A stretch of DNA of 64,000 bases from DIGJ01 sp041739345 (lineage in GTDB: Bacteria > Bacillota > Clostridia > Lachnospirales > Lachnospiraceae): assembly GCA_041739345.1 (NCBI GenBank), contig JBGSNZ010000009.1:62001-126000 (forward strand). Direction: 5' to 3'. A program made the translations under genes and the position numbers. Positions within the stretch are counted from its first letter, which is position 1. Each line of letters opens with the position of its first letter. Below the pieces are notes generated by a model. It made no database searches. It was not told the origin of the DNA and saw nothing but the letters and a program-made list of their open reading frames with translations. Positions 1 through 7,789 of the stretch are shown here, in pieces.

Positions 1-609
1 TTCCGCCATATTACTAATTTCAGAAAATTCTTTTTTATCTTGCAGTGCTTTTAATTTGTAATTCATTTGATTGATTACCTTTTTCACTGCTTCGTCCAGA
101 TTATAATTCACGTACTGGCTCTCATGCAAAAGGGATGCCATAATTAATTTAATCTGTTCTTGGTTTGTCATGTGCATGCGATTTGATATTAATGCAGACA
201 ATATTGCTACATTGAGGGAGTGTTTGTAAACAGCATCCTCTTTGCTTCGAATATTTTGCATAAAATTCATTTTATGTTCCACATGTCCATAATTTCTCAT
301 AATATCACTCACAAAAGTAGGTAGTGATATTGCACGTTTTCCATTTTCAACTGCTCCAAATATATCCTTAATCGCAAATACTGCCATTGTTTGAAATCGT
401 TCGAATGCGATATCATCCTCTGTCATTGGTGGTAATGGTTCTGCTGGTTCCAGAATATAAATTCCGATTAAACCAAAGTTTTTAATGCTGTAAATCCCCT
501 GCATAGTGAGCTTCGTATCTCTTTCGTATAACAAAACCCCATTTTTGTTGTAGATTGGTCTAGCCAGGCGCATTCCCGCCTTTAACTCATGTGCTCTCAC
601 AAATAACAT
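1..609 (-). CDS. HD-GYP-like domain protein, 3' part beyond window
   Basis: The first 203 residues are visible; the C-terminus lies past the left edge. Residues 1-60 resemble the small N-terminal domain found before many clostridial HD-GYP domains (start MLFVRAHELKAGM). An HD-like helical region follows from about residue 115. The first metal-binding histidine is present (YKHSL, H130), but the signature HD of LLHDIGK reads LLHES (H162, E163), so the canonical aspartate and the following glycine-lysine are missing. The family usually degrades cyclic di-GMP; this copy may be inactive or act as a binding protein. The start is supported by a CTCCTCC complement (GGAGGAG) at 617-623, which runs into the stop codon of the upstream phosphatase, so the two are probably co-transcribed. 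The rest of the HD-GYP motif cannot be checked. Confidence 0.7.
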   Translation of the reverse strand, partial: MLFVRAHELKAGMRLARPIYNKNGVLLYERDTKLTMQGIYSIKNFGLIGIYILEPAEPLPPMTEDDIAFERFQTMAVFAIKDIFGAVENGKRAISLPTFVSDIMRNYGHVEHKMNFMQNIRSKEDAVYKHSLNVAILSALISNRMHMTNQEQIKLIMASLLHESQYVNYNLDEAVKKVINQMNYKLKALQDKKEFSEISNMAE

Positions 610-622
610 TAATTTGCTCCTC

Positions 623-1282
623 CTAGATTAAATATTTCATAATCTCGCTAGGGTTTTCGATGATTGCCTGTGGGTGAAATTCTTCCAACTCCACTCTTTC
701 TCGAAATCCCCATAATACTCCAATCGTAAACATGTTTGCCCCAAGACCAGTTTTCATATCTACATTGGTATCACCTACATAAATGCATTGTTCCGTCTTA
801 ATCCCTAATTCATTTGCAGCACCAATGGTACTAGTTGGATCTGGTTTTTTAGGAATTCCATCTTTATGACCTACAATAATGTCAAAATAGTTTTTTTCGA
901 ATAAAGTTTCTGCCACATCAATGGTACGAAGATGAGGTTTGTTGGAGATAACTCCAATTTTTATTCCCTTTTCCTTCAGTGTGTCTAACAATTCCTTTAT
1001 GCCCGGAAAAACTTTTACCTGGTAGGTACAATCTTTTTCAAAAAACTTTTTATACTCAGTATAAGCTTTTTCAAATAGATGGCACTCTCCATCTCCCGCG
1101 GCCTTTAGTGCTTTTTGAATCAGCGTATCTGCTCCATCTCCCGCAAAATACTTATATGCTTCTATCGGCTGCGGTTGAAGCCCCACTGATTTAAGTGCTT
1201 TATTTCCTGCTACTGCAATTGATTCTACCGAATCTGCTAACGTGCCGTCAAGGTCAAATAGTACACATTTAATCATTTGCAT
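623..1282 (-). CDS. HAD hydrolase, phosphoglycolate phosphatase-like
   Basis: A 219-residue haloacid-dehalogenase phosphatase. Motif I is DLDGT at residues 10-14 with the nucleophile D10, the K of motif III lies in KKPDP, and motif IV is GDTNVDM. The helical cap between motifs I and II is the size seen in the Gph/PpaX group, which dephosphorylates 2-phosphoglycolate or related small phosphates in the cytosol; the exact substrate cannot be read from sequence. The start overlaps the end of the upstream helicase gene by 14 nt, which indicates translational coupling. A second ATG two codons in (MIKCVLF) is an equally plausible start. The downstream HD-GYP-like gene begins 13 nt after this stop. 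Confidence 0.85.
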   Translation of the reverse strand: MQMIKCVLFDLDGTLADSVESIAVAGNKALKSVGLQPQPIEAYKYFAGDGADTLIQKALKAAGDGECHLFEKAYTEYKKFFEKDCTYQVKVFPGIKELLDTLKEKGIKIGVISNKPHLRTIDVAETLFEKNYFDIIVGHKDGIPKKPDPTSTIGAANELGIKTEQCIYVGDTNVDMKTGLGANMFTIGVLWGFRERVELEEFHPQAIIENPSEIMKYLI

Positions 1283-3647
1283 TCCTCCAAAAAACTTCTA
1301 CAATATCTCGCATTGAATGCACATCCACTAGCTTGTTTGGGTACCATTCTTTCGGAAACAGACGATTGTATTGCCAATTGGTAAATCGCTCGTCCAAAAG
1401 AAGAATAACACCTTTATCCTGTGCTGTACGAATTACTCTACCAGCTGATTGTAACACTTTATTCATGCCATTGTAAAGGTACGCATAGTCAAAACCCGCA
1501 CCTTTTTTTTCCTGATAATAATTTCGAAATAGTTCTCTTTCGTTACATACCATCGGAATTCCGGTACCGACAATAATAGCTCCAATCAAGCTGTCATTTT
1601 TCAAATCTATTCCTTCTCCAAAAATACCACCCATAACACACATTCCAATCTGTGTTTTGTCACTTACTTTCGTAAAATTAGATAGAAATTGCTCCTTCAT
1701 TTCTTCTGACATACCCTGTGTTTGTACCTGAATTTCACAATCCTCAAGATTCATTAAATACGTTGCTACCTGATTCATCATTTGATAAGAAGGAAAGAAT
1801 GCAAAATAATTTCCCTTCTTTCCCTTTGACAAGGTCGTAATGTAATTTGCAATCTTTTGAAACTCCGTCTCGTTGCGACTTTTGTATTTTGTACTAACAT
1901 CTGGAGCAATCATAAGTAATCTCTTATTTACATCAAATGGAGAAGGAGCGTAGACAGCATAGTCGTCCTGTGTTCCACCTAATTGTTCTTTATAATACTG
2001 TATCGGCAATAAAGTTGCCGAAAAGAAGATTGCGCTCTTACCTTTTTCCAAATAATATGTGAGCTTTTTGGACGGATCCATGCAATTCAAAGTCATACCA
2101 AAACCTTTTTCATCTCCATAATCGGTATAAATAATATAGAGATCATCCAATTCTTCATAAATCGATAGAAAATGACGGATATCAAAATACAGATTTAGTA
2201 CAGCATCTCTTCCCTCCAGATTTGGCATTCCTTGCAAAAACTCATCAAAAAGTGCGATTACATGCGTCAAGTGAAAGGCAAACATCTGTATATCAGTAAC
2301 AACCTCAAAATCATCGCAGGCTCTTTTATATTCAAGCATATCATGATTACAGGCACCCAGTGCTTTTTCTAACTTTTTATTGTAAGGCTTGATAATTCCC
2401 TTTGCTAGAAGCAAATCACTCTTTGAAAGTCTTGCGCTATACATCTTTCTGGCTCGTTCTACAAGGTTATGGGCTTCATCAATTAAAAATACAAAATCCT
2501 GTTTCTTGTCATTTGCAAAAAAGCGGCGTAAATGTGCATTCGGGTCAAATGCATAATTGTAATCACAGATAACAGCATCTGCCCAGTTTGTTACATCCAG
2601 ACACATTTCAAACGGACATACCATATGCTTTTTTGCATACTCCAATATAAGTTCACGAGTAATTTGATTTTGAGAAGTAATTAAATCATAAACCGCATCA
2701 TTCACTCTATCATAGTGTCCTTTTGCACGTTCGCATTCTTTTGGATTGCAGGTACATTTCTCATAAATACAAATTTTTTCTTTTGCTGTTATTGTGACAA
2801 CTTTAAGAAAAACTCCTTTATCTATCATAAACGAAAACGTATCCTCCGCAACTGTTCGAGCAATCGTCTTGGCTGTCAGATAAAAAATTTTCAAAACTTC
2901 GCCTTCACCCATTGCTTTTACCGTAGGAAATATTGTAGATATTGTCTTCCCAACTCCAGTAGGAGCTTCAATATAAAGCTTTTTACCTCGAATAATTGTG
3001 CGGTAGACTCCCGCTACTAAGTCTCTTTGCCCTTCCCGATAGGTAAACGGAAATTCAATGAGTTTAATGGAAGCATCTCTTTGTTTTTTCCATTGATACT
3101 GCCAGTTAGCCCATTTGGAATACTCCTTAATTAGACTTTCAAACCAAATCTTTAGTTCCGCAAAGGAATATGAATTATTAAAGTATTTGCAAACTTCCGT
3201 TTCAATGTTGCAATAGGTCATCTGCACTTCAACTTTTTCAAGATTTTTTTGTTTCGCATAGATATAGGCATAGCATTTTGCCTGTGCCATATGGACGCCA
3301 ACAGGTTCCTTTAGAAACTCAAGATCCATATAAATCCCTTTAATTTCATCAATGCAGTTTCCATCCATAATACCATCTGCTCTTCCTTCAATTGAAAGAT
3401 TAAATGCATCGCCTTCAAAGTCAAGTGGTATCGTGATGGACAATGGTACCTCCGCCTGATAATTTGATCCTTTTGATTTTTGAATCTTTTTATGAATTCT
3501 CGTTCCTTCTTGACAAGCAGTAGCATCACTTACGCCGCCATTAGAAGTATCAATATCGCCAGAACGCATAATAAATTCCACTAAATTTCGTACTGAAATC
3601 TTAATATCTTGGCTCATACGGTAAACCGAAATAAGAGCTTCATTCAT
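1269..3647 (-). CDS. DinG/Rad3-family ATP-dependent helicase with N-terminal nuclease-like domain
   Basis: A 792-residue superfamily 2 helicase of the XPD/DinG group. The N-terminal ~180 residues contain a PD-(D/E)XK-like pattern (GRADGI at 88-93, IDEIKG at 99-104) as in Cas4/AddB-type nucleases. Walker A is EAPTGVGKT (227-235) and the DEAH box is at 390-393. Between them are cysteines at 293, 298, 300, 305, 344 and 349 that could hold the 4Fe-4S cluster typical of this family. The role is probably DNA repair or processing of unusual structures. The start is uncertain: neither M1 nor M11 (3617, MSQDIKISVR, closer to the usual family N-terminus) has a visible ribosome-binding site. The long hairpin element at 3662-3820 begins only about 14 nt upstream of M1, so it may have displaced the original leader. 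Confidence 0.9.
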   Translation of the reverse strand: MNEALISVYRMSQDIKISVRNLVEFIMRSGDIDTSNGGVSDATACQEGTRIHKKIQKSKGSNYQAEVPLSITIPLDFEGDAFNLSIEGRADGIMDGNCIDEIKGIYMDLEFLKEPVGVHMAQAKCYAYIYAKQKNLEKVEVQMTYCNIETEVCKYFNNSYSFAELKIWFESLIKEYSKWANWQYQWKKQRDASIKLIEFPFTYREGQRDLVAGVYRTIIRGKKLYIEAPTGVGKTISTIFPTVKAMGEGEVLKIFYLTAKTIARTVAEDTFSFMIDKGVFLKVVTITAKEKICIYEKCTCNPKECERAKGHYDRVNDAVYDLITSQNQITRELILEYAKKHMVCPFEMCLDVTNWADAVICDYNYAFDPNAHLRRFFANDKKQDFVFLIDEAHNLVERARKMYSARLSKSDLLLAKGIIKPYNKKLEKALGACNHDMLEYKRACDDFEVVTDIQMFAFHLTHVIALFDEFLQGMPNLEGRDAVLNLYFDIRHFLSIYEELDDLYIIYTDYGDEKGFGMTLNCMDPSKKLTYYLEKGKSAIFFSATLLPIQYYKEQLGGTQDDYAVYAPSPFDVNKRLLMIAPDVSTKYKSRNETEFQKIANYITTLSKGKKGNYFAFFPSYQMMNQVATYLMNLEDCEIQVQTQGMSEEMKEQFLSNFTKVSDKTQIGMCVMGGIFGEGIDLKNDSLIGAIIVGTGIPMVCNERELFRNYYQEKKGAGFDYAYLYNGMNKVLQSAGRVIRTAQDKGVILLLDERFTNWQYNRLFPKEWYPNKLVDVHSMRDIVEVFWRNAND

Positions 3648-3661
3648 TTCAAGACTATGTT

Positions 3662-3820
3662 CGAATTTTGCGCGGATAAGTTACTGCAAAAACCATTTAC
3701 AACCATTCCGATAAGCCCAAGCAAATCAGTGATGTGTTCGGGTTCCCCTCCGCATCACATTGGTCTTCTCTCCACTGTAAATGTAATTGTTTTTTCCGTA
3801 ACTTATCCGTGCAAAATTCG
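3662..3820. repeat. Long hairpin element, family 1 copy 1
   Basis: A 23-nt inverted repeat (3662-3684 and 3798-3820, 22 of 23 matching) encloses a ~100-nt core at 3692-3791. The core contains GATAAGCCCAAGCAAATCAG on the left and TGGTCTTCTC on the right, with nested stems (TTTACA/TGTAAA, GTGATG/CATCAC). The same core, with different outer arms, recurs at 43.2 and 51.5 kb. It separates the DUF2225 stop from the helicase start. On the minus strand the core reads partly like protein (LLGL), but an in-frame TGA in this copy argues against coding. Whether it works as RNA, as a DNA hairpin or as a miniature mobile element is not known. Confidence 0.8.
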
Positions 3821-4005
3821 CAATCTAGTTTTCAAAAACAAAGCTATTTTTTTCAGTTAATTCACCTCCATTCCAAGATTCTAAACTATTTTGTGTCCCT
3901 TTTATTCGAATTCCATAAAACTTCGTCCTACTATAAAATGCCTCAGATATCTCTTAAAGACAAAAGTAGAGATTGTCCCATATACAGATCTTTTGCCAAT
4001 TCACA

Positions 4006-4166
4006 GTTCAAACATAAAAGGTTCTCATTTCAAAAGGAATTTGCGCGATAATTTTAACAAGACAATGGCGATAATGGAGTGCCTACCACGACATTATCGC
4101 CGCCTATGGCTTGTTAAAATCGAATATCGTGCTGAGTTTTGAAACGAGAACCTTTTATGTTTGAAC
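4006..4166. repeat. Long hairpin element without the family 1 core
   Basis: A perfect 21-nt inverted repeat (4006-4026 and 4146-4166) extends inward through partial pairing (TTTCAAAA with TTTTGAAA, then TTTTAACAAG at 4052-4061 with CTTGTTAAAA at 4110-4119). The apical stem is GCGATAATG (4068-4076) with CATTATCGC (4092-4100). It lies 34 nt past the DUF2225 stop and may also end that transcript, but no T-run follows, so it is not a typical terminator. Together with the element at 3662-3820 it fills most of the 550-nt gap between the two genes; the ~180 nt between them (3821-4005) show nothing I recognise. Confidence 0.75.
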
Positions 4167-4199
4167 GTCAATTGATTGAAATGTATTTTGGAACAATCC

Positions 4200-5054
4200 C
4201 TACTTCTTATTGGCCTCATCTGCTTTGATCAGGTCTCTCAGTTCTCTAGCTTTTGATTTAATGCGTTCATTTGCTTGACGAGAAGTAATAACTCGGGATA
4301 CCCAACGATTTGCTTCTTCAAAACTTCCGCTTCTTCTTGCCAAGTCAGCTACAAGGTAAGTAGAGGTACATTCATCCATTCCACACAGTGGAAACTGCTC
4401 TTTCATAAATGCAGATGAGAATCCCTCATATGCATTTTTTATTAATTCATCTTCTTCTGTCTTCAAATCTTTAAGGATCTTGTCACGATCTTTTGTATTT
4501 TCTGCCAGGTTTTCCGCTTTACCTCTGCAAAGCCAAGCAAGTTTTAAGCAGGTATATGCTCTTTCACTTGTCTTTCCATGTTTTACTATCGTGTTTACTA
4601 GTGAAAGCTTGTGCCTAGCAATTGCATCATCATAGCTATAAACATCACCACTGTCACTAATTCCTTTAAAGTTTACAGAAATCTGCTCACGAATCAGTTT
4701 ACTCTGTCCGCTTGTCATGTAAGTAAAAAATCGATTAAGCGCTGCATAACCACAATTCGGACAAGCGATTGCATCATACTTCAATGCATCTACAAGCTGA
4801 TACTTTGGTCTTAAGTCCGTGTCTGCGGACATAAGTTTTACCTTTCCAGTCCGAATGGTCTTAGCCTTAAATTCACTATCGCAAACAGGGCAAGTGTACG
4901 TTTTATCAAACAGAATATCTGCTTCTGTTATTTTTGGTTTTGATGATTTTTCTAAATCTGTACTGGCTTTTTCATCATTCAATGAATTTTCATAAATCTC
5001 TACATTCTTTAGTTTGCTTAAGCCAAATGACTCAAGTCCTGAAAATATACCCAT
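4200..5054 (-). CDS. DUF2225 family zinc-ribbon protein
   Basis: A 284-residue protein matching the DUF2225 pattern: a CPVC pair (C55, C58) and an ACPNCGY pair (C98, C101) that would form a zinc ribbon, followed by a helical C-terminal half with TPR-like character (repeated alanine, leucine and tyrosine helices ending in charged residues). The family is common in Clostridia and its function is unknown. It starts 16 nt after the glutaminyl-tRNA synthetase stop with a strong GGAGGGGAG site, so the two genes are probably one transcript; there is no known biochemical link. The assignment rests on motif recognition only. Confidence 0.8.
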   Translation of the reverse strand: MGIFSGLESFGLSKLKNVEIYENSLNDEKASTDLEKSSKPKITEADILFDKTYTCPVCDSEFKAKTIRTGKVKLMSADTDLRPKYQLVDALKYDAIACPNCGYAALNRFFTYMTSGQSKLIREQISVNFKGISDSGDVYSYDDAIARHKLSLVNTIVKHGKTSERAYTCLKLAWLCRGKAENLAENTKDRDKILKDLKTEEDELIKNAYEGFSSAFMKEQFPLCGMDECTSTYLVADLARRSGSFEEANRWVSRVITSRQANERIKSKARELRDLIKADEANKK

Positions 5055-5069
5055 TGCTTGCTCCCCTCC

Positions 5070-6752
5070 TTATAAAGGCTTGTATGAACTCTTCTGTGAT
5101 ACAATTCGGTTAAATACTAAATGTTGTGTGGTTGAATCCTTGCAATCTACACAAAAATAGCCGTGTCTTAAAAATTGGAAGCTATCGTATGCTTTTGCAT
5201 CTTTTAAAGCTGGCTCAACGTAACATTTTTCTAATATCGTTAAGGAATTTGGATTTACATTAACGCTTCCATCTTCATTATATACGCCCTTTTCTTCATC
5301 CACTATATTTTCATAAAGTCTTACTTCTGCTTCTAATGCTGTAGTTGCTTCAACCCAGTGAATGGTTCCTTTTACTTTTCTTGCATCAAAGCCACTTCCA
5401 CTCTTTGTCTCAGGATCATAGGTACAGTGGACCTCTACTACCTTTCCGGTATCATCTGTAATATATTCGGTACAGGTTACAAAATAAGCATGCATAAGAC
5501 GAACTTCATTTCCTGGAAATAAACGAAAATACTTCTTTGGTGGTTCAATCATAAAATCATCACGATCAATGAAAAGTTCACGACTAAATGGAATTTTACG
5601 ACTTCCAAGTTCTTCATTTTCCTGATTATTTGGCATATCCAAATACTCAATCTTTCCTTCTGGATAATTTGTAATTACTAATTTTATAGGATCAAGAACC
5701 GCTAACATTCTTGGTTTCTTTAATTTCAAATTCTCACGAATACAATATTCAAGCATTGCATAATCAACAGAGCTATTTGCCTTAGAAACACCGACTAATT
5801 CCATAAACATCCTGATGGATTCTGGTGTAAATCCACGTCGTCTAAGAGCCGCGATTGAAACAAGTCTTGGATCATCCCATCCATCAACGATTCCGTCCTC
5901 AACCAATTTTTTAATATATCGTTTACCTGTTACAACATTGGTAAGATAAAGTTTTGCAAATTCAATCTGCTTTGGTGGATATTCATACTCTAGTTCTCTA
6001 ACAACCCAGTCATAAAGTGGTCTGTGATCTTCAAATTCCAACGTACAAATAGAATGGCTGATTCCTTCGATCGCATCTTCGATTGGATGAGCAAAATCGT
6101 ACATTGGATATACGCACCACTTATCCCCTGTATTGTGATGTGTCATTCTAGTTACACGATAGATAACAGGATCTCTCATATTAATATTAGGAGAACTCAT
6201 ATCAATCTTAGCACGAAGTACTTTTGAACCATCTTCAAATTCACCATTCTTCATACCTTCAAATAGAGCTATGTTTTCTTCGATACTACGATCTCTGTAA
6301 GGGCTATCTTTACCAGGCTGCGTTAAAGTTCCTCTATATTCTCTGATTTTTTCTGCAGACAAATCACAGACATATGCTTTACCTTTATTAATCAACTTAA
6401 CTGCTGCTTCATACATTTGATCAAAATAATCCGATGCAAAAAACAAATGGTTGTCAAATTTAGCACCTAGCCATTCGACATCGGCTTTTATAGATTCGAC
6501 AAATTCCATTTTTTCTTTTGTAGGATTTGTATCATCGAATCTTAAGTTAAATGATCCACCATATTTATTTGCAAGTCCAATATTTAATAAAATTGATTTT
6601 GCATGTCCAATATGCAAATACCCATTCGGTTCAGGTGGAAATCTAGTAGTTATACTTTTACAATGCCCTTCTGCTAAATCTTTTTCTATTATTTGTTCAA
6701 TAAAATTCTTCGAGACAACCTCTTTCTCTACTACGGAATTTTCATTTTCCAT
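5070..6752 (-). CDS. glnS: Glutamine--tRNA ligase
   Basis: A class I aminoacyl-tRNA synthetase that charges tRNA-Gln. The catalytic signature RFPPEPNGYLHIGH is at residues 37-50, and the C-terminal anticodon-binding beta-barrels are recognisable (KIPFSRELFIDRDDF, EVRLMHAYFVTC). Length (560 residues) fits the bacterial family. The second signature, MSKRKL in E. coli, reads VTGKRYIKKL here (T275-G276-K277-R278), so the usual serine is glycine while the lysine is kept. The start is placed at ATG 6752 because GGAGGAG lies eight bases upstream; an ATG 24 nt further upstream lacks a site. Its presence means this organism does not depend only on the GatCAB amidotransferase route for Gln-tRNA. DUF2225 follows in the same direction. 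Confidence 0.95.
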   Translation of the reverse strand: MENENSVVEKEVVSKNFIEQIIEKDLAEGHCKSITTRFPPEPNGYLHIGHAKSILLNIGLANKYGGSFNLRFDDTNPTKEKMEFVESIKADVEWLGAKFDNHLFFASDYFDQMYEAAVKLINKGKAYVCDLSAEKIREYRGTLTQPGKDSPYRDRSIEENIALFEGMKNGEFEDGSKVLRAKIDMSSPNINMRDPVIYRVTRMTHHNTGDKWCVYPMYDFAHPIEDAIEGISHSICTLEFEDHRPLYDWVVRELEYEYPPKQIEFAKLYLTNVVTGKRYIKKLVEDGIVDGWDDPRLVSIAALRRRGFTPESIRMFMELVGVSKANSSVDYAMLEYCIRENLKLKKPRMLAVLDPIKLVITNYPEGKIEYLDMPNNQENEELGSRKIPFSRELFIDRDDFMIEPPKKYFRLFPGNEVRLMHAYFVTCTEYITDDTGKVVEVHCTYDPETKSGSGFDARKVKGTIHWVEATTALEAEVRLYENIVDEEKGVYNEDGSVNVNPNSLTILEKCYVEPALKDAKAYDSFQFLRHGYFCVDCKDSTTQHLVFNRIVSQKSSYKPL

Positions 6753-6840
6753 GGTTGTTTCTCCTCCTTCGGTCATAAAGTCGCTTTTATATTATATCTT
6801 ACCACAATTTGTTTTATTTAAAAACCCCTAAATTTTGATA

Positions 6841-6900
6841 AAAAAAGAGGTTTGGTGAATAAAACGTCTTCGTTTTTATTCACCAAACCTCTTTTTTTAT
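6841..6900 (-). terminator. Strong rho-independent terminator, bidirectional in form
   Basis: A long perfect stem (AGAGGTTTGGTGAATAAAA paired with its complement, loop CGTCTTCG) is flanked by A-runs on the left and T-runs on the right, so it can stop transcription on either strand. On the minus strand it lies 20 nt past the stop of the SleB-type hydrolase gene and separates it from glnS. Confidence 0.9.
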
Positions 6901-6919
6901 CTATCTTGTGTAACTAATT

Positions 6920-7606
6920 CTACTTAAATTGATGACCTGCTATCGTTAATCTTGCACTTTTTATGCGAACACTGAAAAACAAATAGCTCTTCATGTTAAC
7001 TTTTTTATCTTTATAAGTTACTGTATTTACTCCGGATAATGCTTCCTTTGCCGCTTTAATGCAAGCTTTTTCATTGTCCGAATTAAATTTTCCATTGTCA
7101 TATTCCTTCAATGCTTTTGCAAGGGAACCATTTCTAGCTGGACCAAACTGGTACTTCTGATAAATAACACCCTTCATCGTATCTGGGAATAATTTTGACT
7201 CCATACGATTAACAACTACGATACCTACTGCTAATTTTCCTGCATAAGGCTGACCATTTGCCTCGCATGAGATTAAAGCTGATAATAAGCGAAGTTCTGC
7301 TTTTGTATAACTTGCTTTTACTTTCGCTTTTTTAGTGCTTGTTTTTGTTGCCGTTGTTTTTTCTGCATCCGATGTAGTAGAAGATTCTTTCTTGACTTCT
7401 GTTTTCTCCGTCTCATCAACGTTTTCTATAAGATCAGTTTCTGTCTCTTTAGTTGTTTCTGCAATTTCTTCTGTAGCAGTTGTAGTTGTAGCGGCTACTT
7501 GTGCGGCTACCTGCGCTGTTACTTCAGCTGCATACGTGTGAACACCAAACATTCCGCTTACTAACATGGAAGCAAGTAAACACAGCATTAACTTTCTGAG
7601 TTTCAT
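6920..7606 (-). CDS. SleB/CwlJ-type cell wall hydrolase, secreted
   Basis: A 228-residue exported protein. It has a signal peptide (residues 1-~27, MKLRKLMLC to TYAA), then an alanine/threonine/glutamate-rich linker of about 70 residues, then a Hydrolase_2 domain beginning LRLLSALISCEANGQPYAGKL with the conserved early glutamate in SCEANGQ. The fold is the one used by the spore-cortex lytic enzyme SleB and related peptidoglycan hydrolases; here it could act on spore cortex or on vegetative wall. Start chosen at 7606 because AAGGAGAT precedes it; an in-frame ATG 13 codons upstream has no good site. It has its own terminator, and about 180 nt without recognisable features separate it from the upstream gene. 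Confidence 0.85.
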   Translation of the reverse strand: MKLRKLMLCLLASMLVSGMFGVHTYAAEVTAQVAAQVAATTTTATEEIAETTKETETDLIENVDETEKTEVKKESSTTSDAEKTTATKTSTKKAKVKASYTKAELRLLSALISCEANGQPYAGKLAVGIVVVNRMESKLFPDTMKGVIYQKYQFGPARNGSLAKALKEYDNGKFNSDNEKACIKAAKEALSGVNTVTYKDKKVNMKSYLFFSVRIKSARLTIAGHQFK

Positions 7607-7789
7607 AAATAATCTCCTTAACAATCTGTTAAACTTAATTAACATTTATGTAACAATTATAACACAAATATTTAAAAAATCAAGTTTTTTTGTAATACAA
7701 TTGAATTAATCTCTGTATTATACATCGAATTGTTAATAAAATGAGGCTGAAAATTATAGAAAAGAGCTGAATTAAAGTAAATTTATTTT

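Noticed and set aside
3734..4142. Plus-strand open frames in the gap between DUF2225 and the helicase.
   Set aside because: They coincide with two hairpins, have no ribosome sites and no protein-like composition.
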